Source: Deltaproteobacteria bacterium
GTDB lineage: Bacteria > BMS3Abin14
Direction: 5' to 3'
DNA: 55,600 nucleotides
Assembly (NCBI GenBank): GCA_013151915.1
Contig: JAADHJ010000002.1
Location: 1 to 55,600 of the forward strand
Part shown: positions 1-8,054 of the stretch, piece by piece
Layout of the letters: every line of letters begins with the position of its first letter
Position numbering within the stretch: position 1 is the stretch's first letter
Program-made: the position numbers and the translations under genes
The notes under the pieces: model-generated
The model's input: the letters and a program-made list of their open reading frames with translations, nothing else
What the model was told of the DNA's origin: nothing
The model's database searches: none

Positions 1-285
1 GACGGGACAGGCACTATTGACCTTCGGTCATGTTTGAGGTGGGATGCCCGCCTTCGTTATGCCTCCAGTCTTCGCTTTCAGCTTCGCCATGGCAAGTAGG
101 CGTAACTTCGATGGGACGAGTCGGCGTGGCATCTGAAAACGTAAAGGCCCCAAGGCAATTGTTATCACCGTAGGGCTTAAGTTCGAGTGCCCTTCGACGC
201 GGCACTCTTGCTTTCGGTGCCTTGCTCAGGACAACTCGACGCTGCTCGTGTCGTGCGTCTTCCGCATGTGGCCTGCCACGAGCAA

Positions 286-319
286 ATAAAAGCCCTTCCA
301 GAAATGGAAGGGCTTTTAT
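286..319. terminator. Stem-loop terminator, usable on both strands
   Basis: The arms aaagcccttcca and tggaagggcttt pair around a short loop, with A-rich sequence on one side and T-rich on the other, the form of a bidirectional rho-independent terminator. No gene is visible to its left inside the window, so the transcript it ends is unknown. The rest of 1-478 holds no convincing gene; it contains short GC-rich repeats, including two copies of tgaccttcggtcatgtt (17-33 and 389-405). Confidence 0.6.
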
Positions 320-327
320 GCGTCGAG

Positions 328-347
328 TGGAGCCGGGAATCGGACTT
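328..347 (-). repeat. Duplicate of the tRNA-Thr 3' end
   Basis: These 20 bases are identical to 479-498, the 3' end (CCA plus acceptor and part of the T arm) of the tRNA-Thr gene 150 bases away. The rest of a tRNA is not present here. It may be the relic of a second tRNA-Thr copy or of an attachment-site duplication left by a lost element. Confidence 0.6.
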
Positions 348-438
348 CCTTCGTCCCTCCTGAATCGGGACTCAGGACAGGTTCACTGGTGACCTTCGGT
401 CATGTTCAAGTCCTCCGGCAATCCAGCCGCGCCCCCAA

Positions 439-476
439 AAAAATACCCCATCATTGCGGATGGGGTATCGTTTTGG
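439..476 (-). terminator. Rho-independent terminator of tRNA-Thr
   Basis: On the minus strand a stem of taccccatc pairing with gatggggta is followed by a run of seven T. It begins a few bases after the CCA end of the tRNA-Thr gene and is a classical intrinsic terminator for it. Confidence 0.8.
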
Positions 477-478
477 GA

Positions 479-554
479 TGGAGCCGGGAATCGGACTTGA
501 ACCGACGGCCTACTGATTACGAATCAGTTGCTCTACCAACTGAGCTATCCCGGC
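479..554 (-). tRNA. tRNA-Thr (anticodon CGU)
   Basis: The reverse complement begins GCCGGGATAGCTC and ends in an encoded CCA. The 7-bp acceptor stem GCCGGGA/TCCCGGC, D arm, anticodon loop TTCGTAA between ACTGA and TCAGT, and the GGTTCAAGTCC T arm are all visible. The anticodon CGT reads the threonine codon ACG. The gene is 76 bases long including CCA and is followed by its own terminator. Confidence 0.96.
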
Positions 555-757
555 GTTGCATCAACGGCGGAATGATAGTCAAAGCCCGTGCGGCTGTCAA
601 GGAATCCGTCCCGTGTTGCCAACACAGGATTTTTCATGTAGCTTTCCCCATATTGAGGTAAGTTGTAAGCTATGTGAATACGATTATTTATGCCCATTCG
701 ATTTCAATAATGGGTTGATCGGCGGGAATTGACTGTTGGCGAAAGGAGAGCCTACCC

Positions 758-940
758 ATGTGTGGAGAATCAGCATTTGTCCTCTTTTTCCCGAAAGGCC
801 ACCGTCACCTGGACGATGTGGATCTCATGGAGTTTACGGATGAGGGGGTCAAACTGAGGGATATGAACGGGAACGAAACATCCGTACCGGGCCGGATCAG
901 AACCATTGATTTTGTGAACCGAAGGATCGAGCTTACGTAG
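758..940 (+). CDS. CooT family nickel-binding protein
   Basis: A 60-residue protein starting MCGESAFVLF. Length, the Met-Cys start and the pattern of a hydrophobic strand, an acidic D-x-x-L-x-E-F strand, a V-K-L-R-D turn and a final G-R-I-x-x-I-D-F match the CooT family. CooT is a small protein that binds nickel as a dimer through the N-terminal cysteine and serves nickel insertion into carbon monoxide dehydrogenase; many genomes have CooT-like genes away from CODH, with unknown roles. Cys2 is present here. A Shine-Dalgarno aaaggag lies nine bases before the ATG. No CODH gene is near, so the client is unknown. The gene stands alone, convergent with the ntrC gene. Confidence 0.75.
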   Translation: MCGESAFVLFFPKGHRHLDDVDLMEFTDEGVKLRDMNGNETSVPGRIRTIDFVNRRIELT

Positions 941-1185
941 AGGGGTAATTCAGGGTCTTAGGATCTTGGGTCTAGCCTTCGACCAGCTCAGGCCAGAGGA
1001 GTTCAGAGTCCAGAGGGGTTCGATACACACCCTGGTTGGAAAATGGCCGATGCAGCCTAAGCGGATATCCCCATGCGCCCATGGTTACCCACGAGATCGC
1101 TTCGCATGGAAAACGGCTCGCGATGACATCGCTGGACGTTGAACCTTGAACGTTGAACATTGAACTCTCTTTATCCCGTTGGACC
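941..1185. repeat. Intergenic dispersed repeats (CCAGAGTCC and related)
   Basis: No gene is visible. The stretch holds degenerate copies of motifs that recur across the window: a ccttcgaccagctcaggcc variant near 977, ccagaggagttcagagtcc near 992, a tcgcaatgac-type module (tcgcgatgac near 1120) and gttgaaccttgaacgttgaac near 1138. It separates the convergent cooT-like and ntrC genes. Confidence 0.55.
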
Positions 1186-2625
1186 TTAACTGTCCCCCTT
1201 CCGCTTTTTCCCACGTTTTCCCAGGAGGCCGTACTTCCTGAGCCTTTCCCGCAGAGTGTTCCGGTTAATCCCCAATATCCTGGCCGCCCTGAACTGGTTG
1301 CCCCCGGAGGCCTCCAGTGTCAGTTCGAAAAGGGGCTTTTCCATCCGTGTAAGGAGCTGGTCGTAAAGGTCCCCCTCCTCGAGGTTGCTCCACGTAGAGA
1401 CGATCTCCCCTATCCGCGCGCGAAGGACCTCCTCGAAGGAATTCTCCCCGTCACCGTCCTTTTCAATCCCATCCAGTTCCAGGTCCTCAGTCTGGATAAC
1501 CTGTCCCTGGGTCAGTACGGAAGCCCTTCTGATGGTGTTCATCAGCTCTCGGACGTTTCCAGGCCATGGATATCCGATAAGCAGGGCACGTGCGTCCTTG
1601 GACAGGCGCTTTGGGGGATGCCCGCTTTCCTCCGCGAAGACCCTCAGGAAATGCTCCGACAGGACAGGGATATCCTCCCTCCTTTCCCTCAACGGGGGAA
1701 CATGAAGGGAGACGACGTTGAGCCGGTAATACAGGTCCTCGCGAAACTCCCCCTTGGACACAGCCTCTCTCAAGTCCCGGTGGGTAGCCGAGATGGTCCT
1801 CACGTTGGCGGTTATGCTTCGGTGGCCCCCAACCCGTTCGAACTCCCTGTTTTCCAGAACGCGAAGGATCTTTGCCTGGAGGTTCATGGGCATATCACCT
1901 ATCTCATCAAGGAAGAGGGTACCTCCCTTCGCCAGTTCAAACTTTCCTTTGCGCGTTTCCGTGGCTCCGGTGAAAGCGCCCTTCTCATGCCCGAAGAGAA
2001 CGCTCTCGAGAAGTTCCCCGGGGATGGCCGAGGCGTTGACGGCGATAAAGGGCCCTCCTGAACGACCGCTGAAGCGGTGAATGGCCCGGGCCACCAGTTC
2101 CTTTCCAGAACCGCTTTCGCCCAGGATAAGAACGGTGGCTTCGGTTGCGGCGACGCGCCCCATGGCTTTAAAAAGATCCTCCATAATAGGGGAGCGGCCG
2201 ATCATGTCCTCCTTTTCCGGAAGTGGCTGGGTGGCCCCTGCCGGCGTACCCTCACCCTTTGCCAGCGCCAGCCCGCGTGCGACGTATTCCAGGAGGACGG
2301 GGATATCGAAAGGTTTGGGAAGATAATCAAAAGCCCCATGACGCATGGCCTCAATGGCGTTACTCATGATGTTCTGCGCTGTGATGATCAGGACGGGCAG
2401 TGATGGTTTTGATTCTTTTATCCTCTTTAAAACCGTGAGGCCGTCCATGTCGGGTATGAGGATGTCCAGAATCACCAGATCGGGATTATGTCGCCGGGCG
2501 ATGGAGAGCCCATCAATGCCCCCGGAGGCCGTTTCGACCAGGTACCCTTCCTTGGTAAGGGACTTTTCCAGAACCCATCGCATGCTCTGGTCGTCCTCGA
2601 TGATGAGTACCTTTTCCTCCGGCAT
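1186..2625 (-). CDS. NtrC-family sigma-54 response regulator
   Basis: A 479-residue transcription activator. The receiver domain (about 1-120) has acidic residues 10-12, phosphoacceptor Asp54 in VILDILIPD and Lys104. The AAA+ domain has Walker A GESGSGKE (169-176), the sigma-54-contacting GAFTGA loop (216-221) and Walker B GGTLFLDE (234-241). A Fis-type helix-turn-helix ends the protein. It should activate sigma-54 promoters when phosphorylated by the kinase encoded just upstream. The ATG at 2625 is preferred because AAGGA lies upstream and the kinase stop overlaps it as TGATG, implying coupled translation. The architecture equals NtrC, but the target regulon cannot be read from this window. 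No glnA or nitrogen gene is adjacent. Confidence 0.93.
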   Translation of the reverse strand: MPEEKVLIIEDDQSMRWVLEKSLTKEGYLVETASGGIDGLSIARRHNPDLVILDILIPDMDGLTVLKRIKESKPSLPVLIITAQNIMSNAIEAMRHGAFDYLPKPFDIPVLLEYVARGLALAKGEGTPAGATQPLPEKEDMIGRSPIMEDLFKAMGRVAATEATVLILGESGSGKELVARAIHRFSGRSGGPFIAVNASAIPGELLESVLFGHEKGAFTGATETRKGKFELAKGGTLFLDEIGDMPMNLQAKILRVLENREFERVGGHRSITANVRTISATHRDLREAVSKGEFREDLYYRLNVVSLHVPPLRERREDIPVLSEHFLRVFAEESGHPPKRLSKDARALLIGYPWPGNVRELMNTIRRASVLTQGQVIQTEDLELDGIEKDGDGENSFEEVLRARIGEIVSTWSNLEEGDLYDQLLTRMEKPLFELTLEASGGNQFRAARILGINRNTLRERLRKYGLLGKRGKKRKGDS

Positions 2626-3707
2626 CAACTGTTCCTTTCACTATTGGGAAGGGGCAGGATAACCCTTACCCGTGCACCACCTCCGGCCATATTTGCAAGC
2701 AGGAGATTTCCCCCGTGATTCTGAATGATCTGTTCGCTTATGGCAAGACCGAGGCCGACGCCTTTTGGTTTGGTGGTGAAGAAGGGAGCCGCGAAATCTT
2801 CAATGGAGGGATCAAAGCCCGGTCCATGGTCCAGGATATCAACCTCCAGAACGCCGCCGCGGCGGCCGGCGGCGGCGTTGTTTGTCCCTGCAACCGGTGC
2901 CAGAGTCCTGATGGTAATTATTCCATCTCCACCAGAGGCTTCCACCGAATTTTTGATGAGGTTAAGAAAAACCTGGACCAGGCCGCCCCTGTTTCCAAGT
3001 ATATGGGGAAGACTCGGATCGAAGTCCCTCGTAAATGTTGTATGGGCCGCGTCTTCCCACCGCCTGATGAGGCGAAGAACATCGTCAAGGACCTCGTGGA
3101 TGTTCAGAAGATTTAAGGGAGCGTTTTTTCTGGGGGCGGCGGCGAGCAGGTTTTCGAGAAGCGTGTCGATCCTCTCAACCTCGCGAAGAATGATATCGCA
3201 GTTTTCCAGGAGTGGACTGTCATCCCCCAGTTCGGATCGTAGAAGCTGGGTTGCGCCCTTGATCCCGCCTAGGGGATTCTTGACCTCATGGGCCATTCCC
3301 AGGTTGAGGCTGCCGATGGTTGCCAGGTGGTCCGCCCTGCGAAACGAGCGGGAAAGCTCGCTGAGCAGAGTTTCATCACTGGCCAGAAGGACGACTCCCA
3401 GTACCTTTCCATCCGGTTCCTGGAGGGGGGAAAGGCTGACGGAAAGTTGAAAGCGGTGCTCTTCAAGAGAAACGAGCTTAACCCCCCTGTTCGTTACGGG
3501 TCTGCCCTCCTTCAAAACGCCGGCGATAAGGTCGCACAGCTCGGTGTTCCCTGGAAATACCTCTTTGGCCGATCGGCCAAAGAGGTATTTTTCCGAGCGT
3601 CCAACGAACCTTTCTCCGGAAGGGTTGAGGCGGACAAGAACCCCTTTAGTATCGAAGATGAACAGTCCCTCGGAGAGGCTGGGTATGATGTAGCGTTCAA
3701 GGGTCAT
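2625..3707 (-). CDS. NtrB-like PAS sensor histidine kinase
   Basis: A 360-residue cytoplasmic kinase without membrane segments. A PAS domain covers about 1-115. The HisKA segment carries the phosphoacceptor in AHEVKNPLGGIKG (His140), and the ATPase domain has the N-box NLIKNSVEAS, the G1 box DHGPGF and the G2 motif GVGLGLAI. The soluble PAS-HisKA-HATPase layout and the downstream sigma-54 regulator match the NtrB/NtrC arrangement. The signal is unknown. Residues 40-51 of the PAS domain are encoded by a perfect 36-bp palindrome. Upstream lies repeat DNA, and I see no strong Shine-Dalgarno before the ATG at 3707. Confidence 0.92.
   Translation of the reverse strand: MTLERYIIPSLSEGLFIFDTKGVLVRLNPSGERFVGRSEKYLFGRSAKEVFPGNTELCDLIAGVLKEGRPVTNRGVKLVSLEEHRFQLSVSLSPLQEPDGKVLGVVLLASDETLLSELSRSFRRADHLATIGSLNLGMAHEVKNPLGGIKGATQLLRSELGDDSPLLENCDIILREVERIDTLLENLLAAAPRKNAPLNLLNIHEVLDDVLRLIRRWEDAAHTTFTRDFDPSLPHILGNRGGLVQVFLNLIKNSVEASGGDGIITIRTLAPVAGTNNAAAGRRGGVLEVDILDHGPGFDPSIEDFAAPFFTTKPKGVGLGLAISEQIIQNHGGNLLLANMAGGGARVRVILPLPNSERNS
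3555..3590. repeat. 36-bp perfect palindrome inside the kinase gene
   Basis: Bases 3555-3572 are the exact reverse complement of 3573-3590, centred on gatc. The arm is aaatacctctttggccga. Because the DNA is self-complementary, both strands encode the peptide YLFGRSAKEVF in one frame. In the kinase the peptide fits the PAS fold, so the reading frame is not disturbed. Confidence 0.95.
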
Positions 3708-4020
3708 CGTTTAGTTCCACGTTTCAGAGTCCAGCGTCCAGAGTCCAGAGTTTCAAGTTTTTCGACACTTCGGTTTGTCACGCTGTAGCCTTGGCATAGG
3801 TGGATGGCGAAGGCGGATACTCCCATACGCCCATACAAGTCCCGTCAGGAATGTCACTGCGAAGCCGCCTTCCGGGCCGCGGCAGTCTCGCCATGCGGGA
3901 TTGCTTCACACAGTTATCGGTTCGCAATGACTGCGCTTTGTTCCCCGCGTCATCCTTTCTTCGTGTCTCCGAGTCTGCTTTTCCCGCGTTGGACCTTGGA
4001 CGTTGGACTCTTCAACAGGT
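3708..4020. repeat. Intergenic dispersed repeats between dusB and ntrB
   Basis: No gene is visible. The stretch holds a cluster of gtccagagtccagagt motifs (about 3722-3760), a module of the type gggattgcttc...tcgcaatgac (about 3897-3930) and gttggaccttggacgttgg (about 3988-4006). The same motifs recur at 6.5-6.8, 36.6-37.0, 39.5, 42.0 and 53.7-54.2 kb. Confidence 0.6.
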
Positions 4021-5016
4021 TCAGCATTGAACCTGTCGAAGCCCCAGGAACTCCACCGCCAGGTCAACAATATCGTCGGGGTCATCCAGGCCGTTTATCT
4101 CCCTCCGAAAATCGGATCCGCCTGGAATCCCTTTGCTGTACCAACCGAGATGCTTTCGCAGATGTACCGTGCTTCTTTGGCCCGGCATCTCTCTTATTAT
4201 AAGGTCAATGTGTGTTGATATGAGCCGTCGCCTGAAGTGGACATCGGCTTCCTCCGGATGCCCTTCAAGACTGGACTTTATTTCCCCGAAGATCCAGGGC
4301 TTCCCAAAAGCCCCCCTGCCTATCATGACGGCGTCGCATCCCGTGGTCTGGAACATGGCAATGGCGTTCTCGCTTGTTCTGACATCGCCGCTTCCGATGA
4401 CGGGGATGGTGATAGCTTCCTTCAAATAGGCGATGTGCTTCCATTGGGCATCGCCGGCATAGCCCTGGACCCTTGTGCGAGGATGCAGGGTAATGGCCGA
4501 CAGCCCCTCGGATTCCAGGATGCGGGCGATGGATATGTAGTTCTCCTCCATGGCCGACCACCCCAGACGTATCTTGGCTGTCACAGGTACATCCACCCTG
4601 GCGACAACCGCCCGGGCGATGGCGCCGGCGCGGTCGGGTTCCCTCATGAGCTGAACCCCGCTTCCGCTCTTCAGGATCTTTTTGACGGGGCAGCCCATGT
4701 TGATGTCTATAATGCCGGCTCCGGCCTCGGCCAGGTATTGAGCCGCCAGGGCCATCTCTTCCGGCTCCCTCCCGAAGATCTGGGCCGCCACAGGATGTTC
4801 GTCCGGGTGGAAAACGCCCATTTCCTTCGTTCTGCGGGACCCGAATCTAAACGCCCTGGCGCTTATCATTTCCGTAAAGACCAGCCCGGCCCCTCCTTCT
4901 CGGCAGACACGCCGAAAAGGCCCGTTGGAAATCCCTGCCATGGGCGCGAGAAACAGGGGCGTTGCCCCAACAGGGCAGGGGAGGGGGGAGCTGTTCAGTT
5001 CAGCTCTTCGGAGCAT
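4021..5016 (-). CDS. dusB: tRNA-dihydrouridine synthase (DusB-type)
   Basis: A 331-residue FMN-dependent enzyme that reduces uridines in the D loop of tRNA. The family signatures are clear: LAPMAGISNGPFR near the N terminus (FMN binding), NMGCPVKKILKSGSG with the catalytic cysteine, and VMIGRGAFGKPWIF near residue 240. The ATG at 5016 follows AGGGGG and overlaps the end of the upstream cytochrome gene by 22 bases, so the two are probably co-transcribed. The last codons (LRQVQC) and the stop are made from a dispersed repeat, so the C-terminal tail is not conserved family sequence. Confidence 0.95.
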   Translation of the reverse strand: MLRRAELNSSPLPCPVGATPLFLAPMAGISNGPFRRVCREGGAGLVFTEMISARAFRFGSRRTKEMGVFHPDEHPVAAQIFGREPEEMALAAQYLAEAGAGIIDINMGCPVKKILKSGSGVQLMREPDRAGAIARAVVARVDVPVTAKIRLGWSAMEENYISIARILESEGLSAITLHPRTRVQGYAGDAQWKHIAYLKEAITIPVIGSGDVRTSENAIAMFQTTGCDAVMIGRGAFGKPWIFGEIKSSLEGHPEEADVHFRRRLISTHIDLIIREMPGQRSTVHLRKHLGWYSKGIPGGSDFRREINGLDDPDDIVDLAVEFLGLRQVQC

Positions 5017-6491
5017 ACCAACCCCCTGTCTCTGATATAGTTGAAGTCGTCATCGCGGGCGCCGGTATGGCAGGTGCGACAGACGCTTGCCTTCGGGATC
5101 TTTACCATGTGGTACAGACCGGGCGAGGAAACATGGAGAGACCCCATGCCGTGGCAGGCCTCACACTGGACGCCGAGGAGGTCCTTTCTCGGCCGGGCCG
5201 GAGCATACCCGGTGGGCCGGAGATACCCGGTAACGTGACAGGGAATGCAGTCCGGATCGGCCTCGGCGTCCTTGGGAGCAAGCGACTGGATGGCGGTTGA
5301 GTGAGGAGTTCCCTTCCAGAAGGCATACCTCCCCCTGTGACAGTCCAAACATGAGTCAGAACCTGTATATCTTATTTCCGTATCGGTTACGTCGCCGCCC
5401 GGATTGGCTTTACCGGCGGTCTCCTTGAGACCCCTTCGATAGTCCCTGATCATGGTGGCAATCTTCGGATCGTCCATGAAGGATGAAGCCAGGGATACCA
5501 TGTCGCCGTCATAGCGGGTCATCTTATCAAGCTTGGTCAACTCTTTTCGAAAGCCGCCGGCCTGTCCGCTCCCGGGGCTGGCTGGTCCCCTGTCTTTTTC
5601 CGAGGATATCCTTTTCCTGAGGAAGTCGATCCTCGGCCCCGAAGCCCACCCTCTGCCGGACCGGTCAGGTCCGGCAAGGTGAAGCAGAAGCTTGCCCACG
5701 GCCCTCCCCTGAAAATATCCCGAGGTGATAAGGGTGCCGCTCTCCTCCCTGGGGTTCTTGATCCACGTCCGGCTTTTTCCGCCTACGATAACGTCAATCC
5801 CCTTGACGGCCTTCGCCAGTTCCCTGTCCTTTGGAAAGCCTATATTGGTAAGGGCGATCACCAGGTCGGATTTCCTCTCCAGTTCGGGGACAATCCTGGA
5901 AGCGATCCTGATGGGATCGTCCACCCAGATGCCTGGTACGCGGCGTTCCATGAGATCAACATTCACCTGCCGGGAGGTCAGCCCGAGCACCCCGATCTTT
6001 GTGCCGCCCACATCGAAAACCGCCCACGGATCGAAGACGGGCTTTCCCGCGGAATTCTTAATGTTTGCGGAAAGAAACCTGATGCTGGTGGATGCCGCAA
6101 GCCGCTTCAGGTTTTTCTCCCCCAGGTAGAGGTCCAGTTCTCCCACGGCGGCTGCCCGGTAATCCATCATCTCCATTGCCCGAAGGATGAGTTCAGCCTT
6201 CTTCAACGCCGGTTCAAGGGCCGCGTTTGAAAGCGGCTTTTCAGCAAAGATGTTGCCGGAATCCAGCACCAGGATGGGGATTCCCTCCCTTTCTTCCTGG
6301 TGGATAAATGTGGCTCGACGGGGCAGTCCCCCCACCTGCGCCGTCTTTCAGCCGCACGGATCAATGATGCCCCCTACGTCCCCGGTGTAGATGATCTTCA
6401 CCGGGCCCACCGCTTTTTCTTCAGAACTGCAGCCCGAGACGAAGAAAACCGGCAAGAGCACCAGGAGAAATATGTAAGCGGTGTGCCGCAT
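4995..6491 (-). CDS. Selenoprotein: metallophosphatase-like tetraheme cytochrome lipoprotein, in-frame UGA
   Basis: Read from the ATG at 6491 the product is 498 residues. A lipoprotein signal peptide ends VFFVSGC (Cys21), so the protein is probably anchored to a membrane facing the periplasm. Codon 48 (6350-6348) is UGA in the context DPCG-UGA-KTAQVGGLPRR; related UshA-like proteins, as I recall them, have Cys-Gly-Cys here. Residues about 31-270 resemble a degenerate calcineurin/5'-nucleotidase domain. The C-terminal part has four heme motifs: CLDCH, CIPCH, CEACH and CRTCH (about 381-475), like cytochrome c554-type proteins. A SECIS-like hairpin follows the UGA. Conventional calling would start at GTG 6335 and lose the signal peptide, without which heme attachment in the periplasm would not make sense. 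Electron-transfer partner and substrate are unknown. Confidence 0.85.
6317..6350 (-). promoter_or_regulatory. SECIS-like stem-loop after the UGA codon
   Basis: Two bases after the UGA (6350-6348) the message can fold as GACGG, C/C mismatch, GCAG, a nine-base loop GUGGGGGGA, CUGC, CCGUC: nine pairs around one mismatch. An alternative fold, GGUGGGG with CCCCGUC, leaves a loop GGACUG starting 18 bases after the UGA, nearer the usual spacing of bacterial SECIS elements. Both put G in the first two loop positions, as SelB-binding loops usually have. Confidence 0.7.
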
Positions 6492-6848
6492 GTTAAGGTT
6501 CCACGTTCCACATGACTTTGATACTCCGGAAAAAGGTTTTCAAACCTGCCTCTATTCCCTCCATCCCTTTCATCCCTGTAAAATACACATATTTTTTTGC
6601 GGCTTCGCCTGAGATTGCCACGCCCGTAGTTTCACTCGGGGCTCGCAATGACATCTTTTCGTCCCCCGCGTCTGATCTTTCATCTCTGGACACTGGACCC
6701 TTCGACAGGCTCAGGGCAGGCTCTGGACTGACCCATCCCGTTGGACCTTAGACGTTGGACGTTCTTTACCCCTCTGGACTCTGGACCCTTCGACAGGCTC
6801 AGGGCAGGCTCTGGACACTGGACTATCCTTACGACCCCTCCAAACATT
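6492..6848. repeat. Intergenic repeats upstream of the selenoprotein gene
   Basis: No gene is visible. Two 36-base copies of a ctggacccttcgacaggc-type repeat lie at 6693-6728 and 6781-6816, 52 bases apart; a third copy is at 54140-54172. A tcgcaatgac-type module spans about 6598-6654. I see no clear promoter for the selenoprotein gene in this DNA. Confidence 0.65.
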
Positions 6849-8054
6849 CTACATGTCCTTGAGGACACGGTAAAGGTCCGGCAGCTGATCCTCCGAGGGA
6901 GGAGGGACGATGGCTATCGACCAGCCCTGTCCCCATGCCAACAGCAGTCCGCTGATGAGATCCTCCACAGGAATCCGCTCGCCGGTCACCCAGTTTTTAG
7001 ACTGGAATTTTAGGACAACTCGTGCCTTTTGTCCAAATCGTTCAGACAGGTCCTTAAGGGAGTTGTCCAGCAACTCGAGCGTCTGGGGTAACGTCAATCC
7101 CAACTCATCCTGTATCTGCCGGTGATAGAGCATGACACCCGCGTAGGAAGTGCCGTGGTCCAGTACGGAGCGCAGATCCTGGGATAGCCATAGCCGGCCG
7201 TTTTCCGGCGAGGTCACCGCCTCGTAGGTCAGATTCATTATCACACGTATTCCTGGATTGAATTTCCGGACCGTGTTCTCCAACTCCCGGGCCAGCGAGG
7301 TGATCCCCTCCGTTTTCCATCGCACCCACCGTTCGAATGACGGGGATGCCTTCATGTAGGTTTTCCCGTCGTCCCCGTGGTCCGAAAAAAGATATGTATA
7401 GGGCGGTACCCGGTCGCCGGTCTGCTGCGTGTAGCGGGCAAGGTTGCCCTCAGTGAAACCCTCTCCCATCCTGGATGCCAGGTCGTCCTGAAGGAGGATT
7501 CCGTCAACACCTGTTGAGGCCAGATCCATGTAGAGATTTTTCAGATAGGTTCTGACACGGGGATCGAAGATGTCCAGGTCCGTGAGGGTACGGAAGGTGT
7601 CGTCATCGGGGGAATAGGCAACGTCCTTCGGTAAATCGGCGTTACCAAAGGCTCCCTTTCTGGTAACCATCCACGCGTAGGCATTCAGCCCTTCCTGATG
7701 ACAAAGACGGACGAAGGTGGTCATCATGTCCTTCACCACGGGTGCGCGTCGGGTAGGAAAATAGACCCCCTCGCTCTTGATGCCGGGCTGTCCAGCGGCG
7801 GCCGCGTGGTAGCGATCCCCCTTCAATTGGAAAGCTCGCAGGATTACGGTGTTAAAGCCCATTTTTCGGACCCGGTTGAGCCAGAGAGAAGTGGATCTAT
7901 TGTCCCTGGGGCTGAGAACCAGGACCTGGACCGCCTTGATGCGTTTGAGCCCCTGGATCTCGGGCGCCTTTATGGTCCGGTGGTCCACGCAGCCCGAGAG
8001 GAGAATCAGGAGAGCAAGGGCGGCCGGGATGTATCTAGTCGAAAGCCGTGTCAA
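6849..8054 (-). CDS. Lipoprotein with GHL13 / PgaB C-terminal-like glycosidase domain
   Basis: A 401-residue predicted lipoprotein (signal ending LLILLSGC). The body resembles the glycosyl-hydrolase-like domain found at the C terminus of PgaB, the poly-N-acetylglucosamine deacetylase: a TIM-barrel pattern with FNTVILRAF, NAYAWMVTRKG, DIFDPRVRTYLKNLYMDL and the acidic GVDGILLQDDL motif. No deacetylase domain is present, so a hydrolase or glycan-binding role is more likely than deacetylation. The start is a TTG at 8054 with GAGGA upstream; it overlaps the end of radA by 20 bases, suggesting coupling. Confidence is moderate for the family and low for the substrate. Confidence 0.65.
   Translation of the reverse strand: MTRLSTRYIPAALALLILLSGCVDHRTIKAPEIQGLKRIKAVQVLVLSPRDNRSTSLWLNRVRKMGFNTVILRAFQLKGDRYHAAAAGQPGIKSEGVYFPTRRAPVVKDMMTTFVRLCHQEGLNAYAWMVTRKGAFGNADLPKDVAYSPDDDTFRTLTDLDIFDPRVRTYLKNLYMDLASTGVDGILLQDDLASRMGEGFTEGNLARYTQQTGDRVPPYTYLFSDHGDDGKTYMKASPSFERWVRWKTEGITSLARELENTVRKFNPGIRVIMNLTYEAVTSPENGRLWLSQDLRSVLDHGTSYAGVMLYHRQIQDELGLTLPQTLELLDNSLKDLSERFGQKARVVLKFQSKNWVTGERIPVEDLISGLLLAWGQGWSIAIVPPPSEDQLPDLYRVLKDM

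Noticed and set aside
1-285. tmRNA or other structured RNA at the left edge
   Set aside because: Some short hairpins (gaccttcggtc) exist, but no tRNA-like end or tag frame could be found.
1153-2061. 302-codon plus-strand frame opposite ntrC
   Set aside because: It is antisense to the AAA+ domain of a clear sigma-54 activator and has no recognisable domain.
4995-6335. Cytochrome gene starting at GTG 6335
   Set aside because: It would lack a signal peptide although it carries four heme motifs, has no ribosome site, and ignores a perfect lipoprotein signal and matching domain start in frame just beyond the UGA.
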